Assembly (NCBI GenBank): GCA_003833135.1
Contig: QZLH01000228.1
Coordinates: 38,889 to 102,888, forward strand
Source of the DNA: Oehlia diaphana
Taxonomy: Eukaryota > Glomeromycota > Glomeromycetes > Glomerales > Glomeraceae
Length of the DNA: 64,000 nucleotides
Reading direction: 5' to 3'
Shown: one piece after another, positions 12,940-24,900 of the stretch
Layout of the letters: each line of letters opens with the position of its first letter
Numbering within the stretch: position 1 is the first letter of the stretch
Notes under the pieces: model-generated
What the model was told of the DNA's origin: nothing
Seen by the model: the letters and a program-made list of their open reading frames with translations, nothing else
The model's database searches: none
Position numbers and translations under genes: made by a program

Positions 12940-13300
12940 CTCAATACTTCATTTTCATTTTTTTTCAAAGACTTCAAATAAACATATTCATATGACGAAC
13001 TCACTCACTCAGAAAAATTAAGTACGGAATATATTCCATACTTTATGGAAAAATACGTTCTCAATACTTCAATTTTCATTTTTTTATCAAAAACTTCAAA
13101 TAAATATATTCATATGACGAACTCACTCACTCAGAAAATTAAGTACGGAATATATTCCATACTTTATGGAAAAATACGTTCTCAATACTTCAATTTTCAT
13201 TTTTTTATCAAAAACTTCAAATAAATATATTCATATAATGCAACTCGCGAATTCACGATCTCGGAGAATTTAAACTTGTACTTTATGGAAAAATATATTC
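12940..13300. repeat. Three tandem copies of a ~120-bp unit
   Basis: Copies start at 12940, 13060 and 13181 with CTCAATACTTC. Each contains ACTTCAAATAAA(C/T)ATATTCATAT, and copies 1 and 2 share GACGAACTCACTCACTCAG and TACGGAATATATTCCATAC. Copy 3 diverges in its second half. The array lies immediately upstream of the small ORF at 13360, and the stretch before it (12910-12920) has a TATAAATATA sequence, so the units may be duplicated promoter or 5'-leader sequence. Confidence 0.85.
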
Positions 13301-13359
13301 AATATGAAATTTTTCCTTTTTACAAACTCTTCTTTTCTCTTCGATAAGTAACTCGTCAG

Positions 13360-13611
13360 ATGAAATTAATAAACAAGAATATCTTTTTCCTGATAGGTTC
13401 TTTAAGTCTTCTTTTGTTTTTCCATATTAGAAAAAATACAATTTATAATTTTTTTTATTTTTTATTTCTAGGCAAAGACTCACGAAATTCTTTCTTGGTT
13501 GGCAATGAAATAACACAAAGCAATACAAAACAATCCTCGAACTCAACATTTAAGGTCAATGTTACAAAGGTTGAAAATAAAAAATATAATCTTGAAGATG
13601 AAAGAATGTAA
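13360..13611 (+). CDS. Small membrane-anchored or secreted hypothetical protein
   Basis: An 83-codon frame starts MKLINKNIFFLIGSLSLLLF. It has a basic N-terminus and a strongly hydrophobic segment (residues 8-22), then a second hydrophobic aromatic stretch (about 29-37), then a polar Asn/Ser/Lys-rich tail. This fits a signal anchor or signal peptide. I do not recognise the family. The sequence around residue 38 ends a pyrimidine-rich run in TTTCTAG, so part of the hydrophobic region could be intron. The start is the first ATG after a TATA-like box and the 120-bp tandem array. Forty bases after the stop comes an AAG|GTAAGC splice-donor sequence that begins the duplicated intron unit, so the transcript may be spliced in its 3' part. 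Low confidence that it is translated. Confidence 0.35.
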   Translation: MKLINKNIFFLIGSLSLLLFFHIRKNTIYNFFYFLFLGKDSRNSFLVGNEITQSNTKQSSNSTFKVNVTKVENKKYNLEDERM

Positions 13612-13650
13612 TATGGTATGGATTGTATTTATGATTAGTAGACCAATATT

Positions 13651-14805
13651 AAGGTAAGCATGCGCTCCCTGCTTGCATAGTTTTAATGATACAGGCTTAC
13701 AGATAAAAAAAGTTGAAAGAGAGTATATATGAGAAACTGGCTTTCCTGGAGGAGGGTTGGCCTATGTACCTGGCTCGTATGCATGGTGTCATATTGTCAG
13801 TGGTATCCCAAAGGACCATTACACTAGGGGTTTAAAAAAAAAAGACAAAAAAAAGACAAAAAAAGAAAAAAAGTGAAAAAAAAATGAAAATAAAAAATGA
13901 AAAAAAATATAAAATAAAAGAAAATAATATACAAAAGAAAAAATATATATAAAAGAAAAAGAAAAAAGATGAAAATAAAATGATAAAAAAAAAAAATAAA
14001 ATAGAAAAAAAAATGGAAGAAAAGATCTTTATTGTGCAAGTTCTAGGGTGTCCACTTGAGTAGTATGATACCATCACCTCTCTGGAAACTTTTTTTTTAC
14101 GTGTATGGTGGTGGTTGATTTTCTTCCACCTGGTACCAGCCATACTAATGACTTTTTTTCTTGTTATTTATAGATTTCATTTATTGTACTTGTGATTAAA
14201 GAAGAATAGTTGAAATTCGTGTAAACCATCATGATCTATTTATAAGGTAAGCATGCGCTCCCTGCTTGCATAGTTTTAATGATACAGGCTTACAAATAAA
14301 AAAAGTTGAAAGAGAGTATATATGAGAAACTGGCTTTCCTGGAGGAGGGTTAGCCTATGCACCTGGCTCGTATGCATGGTATCATATTGTCAGTGGTATC
14401 CCAAAGGACCATCAATAGGAGTTTTAAAAAAAAAATAAATATAAAAAAAAAAGAAAAAAATAAAAAAGAAAAGAAAAAGGGTGAAAAAAAAATGAAAATG
14501 AAAAAATAAAGAAAAAAAAAATAGAGAAAAAAATAGAGAAATGAAAAAAAAAATTTAACAAAAAATAAAAAAAAAAAAAAAAAAATTTTACTGTGCAAGT
14601 TCTAGGGTGTCCACTTGAGTAGTATGATACCATCACCTTTCTAGAAACTTTTTTTTTACACGTATGGTGGTGGTTGATTTTCCTCCACCTGGTACCAGCC
14701 ATACTAACGACTTTTTTTTCTTGTTATTTATAGACTCCATTTATTGTACTTGTGATTAAAGACGAATAGTTGAATTCATGTAGACCATCATTATCTATTT
14801 ATAAG
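13651..14805 (+). repeat. Tandemly duplicated intron+exon unit (593 and 559 bp)
   Basis: Two highly similar units begin AAG|GTAAGCATGCGCTCCC at 13651 and 14244. Each behaves like an intron followed by a short exon. Intron 1 is 13654-14173 and intron 2 is 14247-14733. Both have a GTAAGC donor, a branch-site-like TACTAAT (copy 1) or TACTAAC (copy 2), a poly-pyrimidine run and a TTATAG acceptor. The exon-like pieces are 14174-14246 and 14734-14805, both ending ATCTATTTATAAG before GTA. The middle of each unit is an A-rich tract (about 13830-14020 and 14425-14587) that differs in length. Phrases on the two sides (GGTATCATA/TATGATACC, ACCTGGCTCGTATG/GTACCAGCCATAC) are complementary, so the intron could fold. 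No conserved peptide is encoded. Confidence 0.75.
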
Positions 14806-16148
14806 GTAGGCCTAAGAGAACTAATGCAGTTCCTTGTGTAGATGATGCTGCAACTGAAAAGAGCTACATTTAAACGCATTTCTTATCGTATCAGCATCGG
14901 TCACGCATAACATCATGCTGCTCCATCAAAAATACCTAAAAAATAAGAGATAAAAGTGAGTAAAAAAGGAAATGAGAGAAGAAAATGATGAGGGAAAGAA
15001 GGAAAGCGAAGAGAGTGTGTGTGCGGAAAACAAAAGTACACTATGTATTTACACATATAATCTTAGAACTTTTTAGAAAAGGGAAAGGTTCTCTCTTTAT
15101 TGTCTTAAAGCCCTCTTTCTTATCCCTTCTCGCTTTTCTTTTTTTATTTTGGTAAAAAAACTGCGAAGTGAAAACAAAAGAAGAGAAAGATAAGTTTATT
15201 TTGTAGCTTCAATGGAAATAATAAGAGTGAGAGAGAAGGGAAGAGAGGAAAGAACAAGAGAGAAAAGAAAGGAAGCGAAGGAAAGAGCGGCGTGACAGAC
15301 CCACGTGACCGTAAATTTTTGCACTAACTCTTCGCAGGCCAATAATACGATTTATGAATGATAAAATGTGATTGGGTTGACTTTTTTTTTCTTTCAATCG
15401 AATTATAAACTTTTAATCCAAATTTTATATAAATAAATTTTGTCAACGATTCGCACGATAACTTATTGCGATAGCGGATTTATCGTCTATAATAAATACA
15501 CATCATATAAAAGATTTTAATCATCTCAAATGAATTCTTTAATTGGTTTAATATAAATATTTTTTGTTTAAAAAGTCTAAAGACGCGAAAATTCAAAATC
15601 AAAATACTAAACTCAAAAATAAAATAAAAATTATACTACTTATGCTACTTTCAAATATTAGTATCAATAGTTTTCTAAATTATATTAAAGACCAAAAAAA
15701 AAGTTAATATTCATAATTGTTAAAATTCAAATAAAAATTCACTTTAAAAAAGACAACCACTTTTACTCTTAAATAAAAAGGAGTGTCACTTACTTTACTC
15801 AACTTGGTTCTCTTATCAATATTACCATAATAACCGGATTTCAAAGGAACATGAAACATTTCAATCCAAAGAATCTATTTTATACAAGTGCACAATGTTA
15901 CTCAAGAATTCGGTGAAACTTCTTCAACTCACTTATTTGAACCAATCTGTTTCTTACCTGAAGAAGTCGAAAAATCTTAATCTCGATTCTCGAATGGAAG
16001 CTCCCAAACACCATTTACATATCTTTATCATCAAATATATTAAATATAGCAAAGATTGTGTTACAATTAAACCTCGTATTAAAAGATGTATTGCAGATTC
16101 TTCATGATTTATTCTTTAAATTGCATATATATATATATCACTTACTTA
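14806..16148. other. Intergenic with purine-rich tracts
   Basis: Positions 14939-15030 and 15180-15290 are strongly purine-biased (GAGA/GAAA-rich) on the plus strand. A possible degraded coding piece at about 15885-16000 reads NVTQEFGETSSTHLFEPICF and then LPEEVEKS before a stop. I cannot name it. Confidence 0.4.
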
Positions 16149-16375
16149 GGCCGGGCAAAAAAAATTTTTAGATTCTCGTGACATAAAATTTTAAAAATGA
16201 CCCGGCCGGCCGGCAATTTTTTTTAAATTTTTTCATATGTAAAATTTTTTTACGCCACATTGGCCAATAACTTAAAATCACGTGAGGAAATTTTTTATTA
16301 TAAAAAAAAAAATTCCATTTTTCGAAAAACTGACCCGGCCGGGTCACGAGAATCTAAATTTTTTTTTGCCCGGCC
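16149..16375. mobile_element. PIF/Harbinger-like MITE (227 bp) with TTA target duplication
   Basis: The element starts GGCCGGGCAAAAAAAATTTT and ends with the reverse complement, so it has ~35-bp terminal inverted repeats that include AGATTCTCGTGAC on both sides. It is flanked by TTA at 16146-16148 and 16376-16378. A 3-bp TTA target duplication and GC-tipped ends starting GGCC are typical of PIF/Harbinger (Tourist-like) MITEs. A GACCCGGCCGG motif recurs inside both arms. It has no coding capacity. The GC-rich tips stand out sharply from the surrounding AT-rich DNA. Confidence 0.85.
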
Positions 16376-16378
16376 TTA

Positions 16379-17129
16379 TGTACTGTACACACATATTTAC
16401 AAGATTTTTTTATATACATATATATATTTTTTCGTCGCAAATAAATTTATAATAATTTTAAAATTTTATAAAAATTGCACGTGAGTGATGGTTTTGAATT
16501 TACTTAACAAAAATTTATTATTCATAAATAATGAAACCTATTTAATAAAAGAAAAAACATTCTCATTTCGATATTATTACGGAATATAATAAATAAAATT
16601 CACCGGTTTCTTAAATAAATAAATAGAAGACAGGATAATAGGATAATAATCAATAAATTCAATTAATCCCTTTTCAAGTTCTACAACGGGCGGTATGAAT
16701 AAATTGTAAACAAGAGTTCATGTTTAAAGGGGAGTTAGGATAGTAGCATAAATGCGGATATTTATTATGTGATATACTGTATATATATATGTATATATGC
16801 AAGATTTAACTTATCGATTATTCAACCGGAAACAAAATATTAATAAAAAATATATATATACAGTATATAAATTGATGGATTATCCAATAAACGGCCGATC
16901 TGGTATCTTGCGGATTGTAACTAATCACGTGACTTTTAGCCAGTAATATTCGTCAAAATCCCACGAGTGTGAACCAGCCAATTAAATTCTTCAAATTCTT
17001 CGTTATAAAATTATAACGACGTCGTTTTAAGAAGAGTTGACTGTAATTCGTTAATTCTATTCTTCAGATATTTTCAGTGTATTTTCAATATATTTTACAT
17101 AAATATTGCCCCCAAAAAGAAATTGCTTT
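16379..17129. other. Intergenic; promoter-like sequence near 16970-17030
   Basis: No gene was seen. Upstream of the exon cluster that follows there is a CCAAT-type motif (AGCCAATTAAA near 16975) and a slightly GC-richer stretch from 16890 to 17040, consistent with a promoter region but not proven. Confidence 0.3.
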
Positions 17130-18880
17130 ATGGTTTTTGTGTTTTGTGTATTTGTGTTTTATATTTTGGAAAATGTACAGGTAATATTAACTTCACAATT
17201 CCCAAAATGAAATTACATAAAATCTTACTTAAATTAGACAATTAGAAACGTGGTGAGGTTAGCTTGCAAAACTTAATGCATTTACATTTAATTTCATAAT
17301 ATTTGATCATCAATACGGTAGTATTTATATTCCTAATAATACATCCTCCTCATTTTTTTGTATTTGTTCTTCGAATTCTTTGTCAAGGCTTATATTTAAA
17401 CATCCGTTATATAATTAGGAAGTTTTTTTATTCTGATACAAAAATATTCAAGGCAAAACCAGAGCGAAGCGTAGATATGGTTATGTGAGATTTCCATTTA
17501 GTCATGTCATCATATCCGACAAGATTGATCAGAATACGTCGTACAACAAGAATAATTTGAGCTTGTGTGTTACTCCATTAAAACATGCAAAATCAGCTGG
17601 CCGAAATATCATTAAATAAGTATTAGAACGTCATGCAACTTATCCAATAATGGGAAACGGTGTTCCAAAGTATGTAATACAAGTAACATTCCAACTTTGT
17701 TTTCATTATATATCCCTTTTTATTTATTTCTGTTTTTCTATAACTTTTTAGGTTTCTTTACAATGGCTATCATGATATTGAACTATTCAAGTTTTCTTTT
17801 CGCAATGAGTTTGTTAAGATAAAGCATATTCACGTTCCTTTGCCTTTATGAAAAATTCTTGAAGTAAGGTTGTAGTACTGGCACGTTGAGTTTAGAAACA
17901 AGTTTGTGATAAAATAAGTTATCTTAATAGATAAAATCATGTACGTGAATATTCTAATATAAAGATTTTTTTCTTAAAAAATAGGTAAAATAATCAGCTG
18001 TTTAACTATGGTCATCTAAAGTAAAGATACCGTAATTCAAAAAAATCTTGAAGGAATAGTATTATGTAAGTTGATACCGTAATACCGTATTGTGATTACA
18101 TATTCATCACTAGATTATGCAACGTAAGTTTTCTGAGTTTTAAATGATTCTTAATAGTAATATAGTAATCTTTCAACGTGATAATGATTTACATCTTATT
18201 TGATTTGTTTACCAATAGCAACTTTATGTTCTAAAATATTGACTGAATTATTATGTTCATTACGTAATCTAAATTAGTTCGGTAATAATTCTCTACTATA
18301 AAATATTTAGAAATTTAGAAATTTCGTACGGGTCAGTGACAAATGCGTTTTCTAGATTGTGTGTTCCAAATTTGGAACAGGTTTGTCAAATAACGCTACA
18401 ATAGCAAAATATATTAAAAATTTTCCATTTAAAGATTTTTCTTTCTTAAAAAGAAAAAATTTATGTTAGGATTTGATTATATTTTTTTTAGTTGGTTACA
18501 ATCTCATCTAGGCATGTACAGTATTTGTAATATTACCAGAATATGTGGTACGATGAAAATTTTCCAATGATTGGAACTGAAGCTGCTGACACCTTAGCTT
18601 GATCTTCAGCTTTCCATTATGAGCACTCTTGGACTTAGAGCAGGTTTTTTTGTGATTTATAAGAGTAAAGTACGTTAAAAAGTTAAGGATAAGTCTATTA
18701 ATCATCTAATTAGATTTTTTTTTTTGAAAAGAGTGGCGAATTTGCATCAGGATCTGTTGCAACTTTGACCATGCCTTTTTATAGCGATGTAAAATTTAAT
18801 AGAGGCCTATAATCTTACATTTAATATGAAAACATATATCTAACAGGATATCTTGCGTCTGGTGCATCTGAGGTGAGGAT
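17130..18880 (+). pseudogene. Exon cluster of an unrecognised, probably broken gene
   Basis: Several coding-like pieces lie in order on the plus strand. A possible first exon at 17130-17180 reads MVFVFCVFVFYILENVQ (signal-peptide-like) and ends at GTAATA. A long exon at about 17430-17669 reads RAKRRYGYVRFPFSHVIIS, has one internal TAA at 17617-17619, then RHATYPIMGNGVP. A GT-AG intron (17670-17751) joins it in frame to FLYNGYHDIELFKFSFR and a stop at 17849-17851. Further pieces read SVTNAFSRLCVPNLEQ (about 18330-18380), YDENFPMIGTEAADTLA (about 18545-18597), SGEFASGSVATLTMPFYSD (about 18731-18800) and GYLASGASE (about 18848-18872). The in-frame stop and the unresolved joins argue for decay. 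I do not recognise the family, and the outer pieces may belong to a different gene. Confidence 0.45.
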
Positions 18881-20489
18881 ATAAAGTAGATGACATATTA
18901 TTTGTATATGCTATTCTAACGTTATTAATCATCCATCCGCCCATCTGAAGAAAATTATTGGAAAATTTCTCAAAATCATTAAGTAATCATTTATTTAAAC
19001 ATTATTGATATGATTTTTTTTCAAATTTAAATTCTCAAGTTCTCAACTATTTTAATTCTCTTAATCATATATAGGAAAATCTAAGTGGATTGATTACGTG
19101 ATGGATATCAACCCCTGAATTTTCTTGCAAAATTTTTTGATTTTATTATCGAGGGTTATTGTTGATCCTTTTATTTCATTCTCATAAACTTATTATTTTA
19201 TTTGATATCGAAATCGATAACAAGAATTCATTTAAATAATTAGATATTAGACTTTTAGTATTAAATGTTGATCTATTTTAATATTTTTTTGCCCCATTTT
19301 TACATTCTTATATTCTTTGTTATTCTAAATATAAAATCATTTCTTTTATGATGATTTTTGAATTATAGGATTGTTATTATTATTATTATTACATTTTTAT
19401 TTTATTTTATCTTTTATCTTATTTTTCTTTTTTATTTTATATTATCTTACCTTTTTTTTTAGATATTAGATCTTTATATTTTTAATTATTAAATCTTTTA
19501 TTTTTTTTTTAATCATTAAAATTTTTATTTTTTTTAATCATTAAATCTTTTATTTTTTTTTTTTTAATCATTAAATTATTTTTTTTAAATTATTAATCTT
19601 CCGTTTTTTAAAAAATTAAAATCTCTAATTATTAAATCTTTTATTTTATTAAATTATTAAATCTTATTATATTTATAGAATTTTATCTTAATTTTGTGAA
19701 AAATAACCGTAGATTTAGAGCTTGAAGAATTTACAAAAAACTACTTTTTTTCAATCTTTGATTTACCTTTGATGTAACAACAGTTAAATTAGTGAGATGT
19801 AATAAATATATGACATTTTAAACGATGAGTGTGATATCTGGATTTAACAAATTCTTTAATTAAGTAATTTTTCATGATAATTAAATTAATAATATCTTCT
19901 TCATTTATAGAATCGATTAAACTTTTTTTAATGATCTGTTCGTACTAAAAAATTATTTTTGTAAAATTACGGAATTTTTTAAATAGTATAAATTTAGCAA
20001 ATGTTATATATTACGATATTACGACATTTTATATGTTTCAAGCGAAAAATTAAATTGAAGTAAAATAATTATTATTTTTTTGATTTAGGCATTTTATATG
20101 TTTAAGCGAAAAATTAAATTGGGAGTAAAATAATAATTAGTTTTTGATTTATGATTGATTAAAAATTCTAGCGAATTAATATACATAGATAATCTTATTT
20201 CTTTATTCAAATAAATAAATAAAATATCTTATTAGACATAAAATAAATATAATCCTAATCATAGTCATAAAAATAGGATTTAGGAGGTATAATAGGCATA
20301 TACATAAAATCATAAGGTATAAAATATAAAGCATAAAGCATAAAGCATAAAAACAATGCGCTATAGAAACGCTTAAAATACTTAAACCATATTTAACAAT
20401 CAAACTAACCAAAAATCGAGCTTCTTGATTAGTATCACTTAACGTCTTAATTACTTAAAAAAAACCTCCTAAAAACTTGAAAACTTTAA
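18881..20489. other. Intergenic, T-rich tandem repeats
   Basis: Positions 19430-19660 are imperfect repeats of a TTAAATCTTTTATTTTTTTTAA-like phrase. Positions about 20025-20150 hold a two-copy duplication of ~66 bp, each copy carrying ATTTTATATGTTT, AAGCGAAAAATTAAATTG and GTAAAATAAT. No gene was seen. The region downstream of the BTB gene's stop (below 20490) is its presumed 3' end. Confidence 0.5.
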
Positions 20490-21964
20490 TTATTGTCTTT
20501 TAATTACTTGGAATACTTCGACATCTTCAACTGTGAAATTTGCCGGAATACCCAATTGTGGATAACAATCCCCATTTACTCCATAAATCCAATTATTAGA
20601 ATTAGAACAATATAAATTCCCCATACTGGGTCCTTGATTATTTTTACAATACACAGCTCCATCTGAAGTACTAACATAACCCAACCTCGCGGCTGTAATA
20701 TTTGTAATGTCATTAAACTTAAATAAAAAACTGTCATCGGTACGCTTGCCACCGCAATTTCCATTCCAATCGAGAGGATTATATCCTCCAATTAATTGCG
20801 TTGAATCTTGGATTTTTGCTATCCAAATTGTGGCACCTTTATCGTCACAATCCCTATGAAAGGATGTTGCATTAAACCCATTATTTAAATTCTGGTTTGA
20901 CTTGTGTATTAATTTAAAATCGTAAGGTAGATTTTCATAATTATATGATGAATTTTCTTTTCTATCGATCCATGAAGCAAATAAAGGTATCACCTTTGAA
21001 TTAAGTAGATTTGAGCCCAATTTCGAAAATCTTGAAGGTAATACGTCGGATTTAGGTCTTCTATCGGGTACTATGTGAAATTCTAAAAGATCATGAATTA
21101 AATCTTTCGGTAATATTTTTTTAAAATTGAATACTTTGTAAAAGAAATCCTCGGATTCAATATCATAAAATCGAATTAAAGGAATAAACCTTTTCAAAGA
21201 TTCCTTAATCTTTTCTCTATCATATTTACTCCATTTTGTTGGATCTTTTTCCACTTTTTGCTCCGCAAAACACCAATTTAATATATTTTCCCAAATATCG
21301 ATTTCACTCATCTTTAAATCTGTACTTTTTAATAATAATTCTAATAAAGGAGCTTTTAAATATAAAAATTTATCAGAATTAAACCAATTTTTCGGTTCTG
21401 TACAGATTCTTTCAACACAAAAATCGCATAATATTCCAAACGCGTTACGTTCGTGAAATACTTCTTCAAGAATTTCACTTGGATTTTGACGTAAATAATC
21501 CACATTATTTTCAATTAAATATTCTTGAATATAAATAGATAGTTGTTGAATATCAAGTTCATCCGCCGCTAATAACAATTTTAACATATCTTCAACTTGT
21601 AAATTCTTTAATTCAATGTTTCCACAATAAATAAATCTATAATTGAATTATTATTATTATTTAATTTACTTTTTAATATAAAATAAATTCCAACGTACTT
21701 TTTACGTTACCTTAAAATAATTTCAAATATATGTGGCATTATGTTTGGTTTTTTTAAAATAAATTTTCCATTTATTTTTTTAGCCCATTTATTAGAAAAT
21801 GCGATACGAAAATATTGAGTTCTAATACATAAAATATTTGAATGAGCGTGTATTTCTTTCATATTATGAGTTTCTCCAGCGTAAATAATAACGTCATATC
21901 CTATTTCTGTTTCAAAAAGTTTTTCGAAATCGTTGGATAACTCAGTCAAAAATTTTGAAGGCAT
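20490..21964 (-). CDS. BTB-BACK-TLDc domain protein (2 exons, 466 aa)
   Basis: Two exons, 21964-21711 and 21636-20490, join in frame across a 74-bp GT-AG intron (21637-21710). The protein begins MPSKFLTELSNDFEKLFETE. A BTB/POZ domain follows (about residues 14-100: YDVIIYAGE, EIHAHSNILCIRTQYFR, then ILRFIYCGNIEL across the splice). A BACK-like helical region comes next (about 105-230: LLLAADELDIQQL, then IDIWENILNWCFAEQ). The C-terminal TLDc domain (about 300-466) has LIGGYNPLDW and ends DVEVFQV. BTB domains of this kind commonly dimerise and bind Cul3 as substrate adaptors. TLDc domains are linked to oxidation resistance and V-ATPase regulation. This architecture is hugely expanded in Rhizophagus. 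All parts appear intact, so it is probably functional, with an unknown substrate. Confidence 0.9.
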
Positions 21965-24900
21965 TTTTTTCTCAGGAAAAAAAGGTAAGACGAGAAATTA
22001 TTCAAGTTTTTACGTATTTACAGGAGAAATTTAGCCAAATAAATATATAACTGCGGAAGATAGTTGATTAAGTAATATTTCTGCTATTGTATTCTTTATT
22101 TAGTAATTTAGGATCTACAGGAAGGTTGATAACAATCGGGTATGTTTGGCTTATTTTTAACGATTTATTCAACTTTTCACCTTAAAAATACGACATTTTT
22201 TGATTTATGTGTGACGTATGATGATATGTTAGGCGCATAGAGTATATAACAGGTATAATAATATTTAAACTTTAATTATTTCTAATTAATATTTATAAAT
22301 TATCGCGCTTTTTGTAACCAAATTCGAAATAATGATTTTTAATTTTGTATTATGAAAGATCTTTATTTGACCATGAAAATATTATATTACTAATACTTTA
22401 TTTTATAATCATTATAATTTACGCTGTATCGATCAAACATCACAAAAGCCCAAAGTTTTAAACTTCAATATATTAGAGAACGGGAACGGGACCCGTTGTA
22501 AAGTTCCTCGACCGTGCAGTGATACACAAAAATAAAAATGTAACCACTAAAGTGATTTTATTGGTCCGATATTAAAATCGATAACGTAACTTTTGTATCA
22601 CTTTTCATAGATATTAATAGTCCTACGTCACACTGGACTAATTAATTTAAGATCTTCCTCCTAATTTAATTATTAAATGGGATGCTTAAAAAAACTATAA
22701 TAATATCAAAATTAAGTAATTGTTTAATTATAATGATGAATTTTCTTTTCATCATGATTTTCTATCATATTATTGACAATTTTTATTAAGTAAAAATATG
22801 ATTTTTTTTTTTATTTATATAAAAGGTCTAGAAATGAAAGTAATATTTAATAAAAAAGAAATTTTTGAAAAATTTTACGGGACTAAGCGTTAACGAGGAA
22901 TAATTAATTCAAAAGTTTTTTATTTTTACTAAATGAGTTATAAAATAAAGAAGTGAGAAGAATTAAATGAACACTATACAAATGACTACTTGATGTTAAG
23001 TGTGGCATCATTTGGTTATTGGACATTATTAAATGAAAAAAATTTAGTAAATTCGCGTTAAAGATTGAATAGAATGAATAAAAATGAAGAATGTTTTAAT
23101 TTGTTTATAAAGGGTAGAAAGGGAATGAATAATGTGGGATTAGTATAAATTCTCTAAATAATAATTTGTTATAACTAAATAAATAGTTTAAAATATCCAG
23201 TAGAAAAATTCTAGCAAATATAAACTAGTAGTCAGGTGATAATTCTATCTTTAAAATCTACTCTATCCCATTTTTGATATCCTGCTTTATAATAATAAGA
23301 ATTTAATGGCCAACCAAACCACAGTCAATATAATGCATTATTATGCGAGATATGCTTGTGTCTTATACCAATTTGACCAATTGGTCCCATCTCCTAAATA
23401 AATTCATAAATACCATCAACCAACATCAAAAATCAACAGTTAGAGTTGCATTCTCTTCTTATAAATTAAAATTGTATAGATGTTTTTGAAGCTGTTACTT
23501 CAACTTTGAGGGTCAAGAAATTAATGATGAAGTAAGTTATTTATTTTTATTTTATTTAAAATGAATATTCTAATGAACTTTTTTTATTTTTGGTATTTGT
23601 TGAATTAAACATTGAAAAACCATTTTTATATTATTTTTTATTATGGATATCCAATGATAGATGAAAATTACTTTTCTTTTGGACTGGATCAGTTAATATC
23701 ATTTCAATATCATCTCGGTTTTGAGTATTTTTTTGTTCTTAATATTTTATCTTTATCAGCGTTTTGCTTTTAAATAATGATTAAGATTAATTTCATAAAA
23801 TTATTATACGCTTTTGCTATATTATTGTTATTACATTTCTTTGTCCTTAAATAATAACTAATAATATCAATTATTACAATTTTTTATATATTTACTTCGA
23901 AGGTCTGTTCTTCATACAAATCCATTTTTTTCACAATATTATCATTTTAAATAAAGAAGGCAGTTATAACTTATGAGAGAAGTACGAGAAAGATAGGTGA
24001 AATAAACCCAATATATATAATTAAATTTTTGTATGATAGATATCTTTTTACGTAAATTTATAATATTATTCAATTCTAATTAATATCGTAAATATAATGT
24101 TAAATGATAAATAATAATATCAAGTTATAATAGTTATAATAGTTATAATTTATGATTTCAAGTAATTAATTGCCTTATCAATACAAAAATTTATCGAATT
24201 TTTAAATTATATAAATAGAATTTAACAAAATAAATTAATCGTTTTATAAAATTCTTACTATAGCCAAAAAGCGTTAAAATCCAATTGGTGGTTTTTAAAA
24301 TCCTGTTTTTCATTCATGATTATATATAGTATAGTATAAAATATGTAAAATTTGGAACCTTTCTAATATTTAAATTGAACAATTCTTGAAATTAATGTAA
24401 AAGGAAATGAATTTTTCGACAAAATTGTCTAAAAATACCATTGATTATCGATGATTGGCTTAACAAACAAAAACTTTATAAATGAAACAATCGAAACTTA
24501 TTGCTGCATCTCTTTCATCTTTGCTTTGATCTCATGAAAAGAAAACTTCAACCATAATAAATCTTTAACCTTTATTTCTATCTTAAAAGAAAGAAACTTT
24601 TTTAATGACAATCTTTATAGATTACATTCATCGCTAAATTCTTCTATTGTTACGCCACATTTGAACATCCAATTGGACATCCAATTGGGATATCCAATCG
24701 GATATGTGTCCAATTGTCCAAACCAAACAATACTTACAATACTTTAAACAATAGAACAATAAATGTCCAATAATATAAATTAGATATTGTACAAATCCAA
24801 CACTAACCGTAATTTAAATAATATAAACAACTATGGAAAAAAATATTATTTATAATTTTTTTTAATGAAACTTAAATGCAATTGAAGAGATCAAGGTATT

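Noticed and set aside
13824..14143. Phe-rich minus frames over the A-rich tracts
   Set aside because: They are translations of poly-T; a matching pair in the second unit (14350-14702) arises only because the DNA is duplicated.
20203..20412. 69-codon hydrophobic minus frame downstream of the BTB gene
   Set aside because: Made from AT-rich repeats (CATAAAGCATAAAG), with no motif, and lies in the presumed 3' region.
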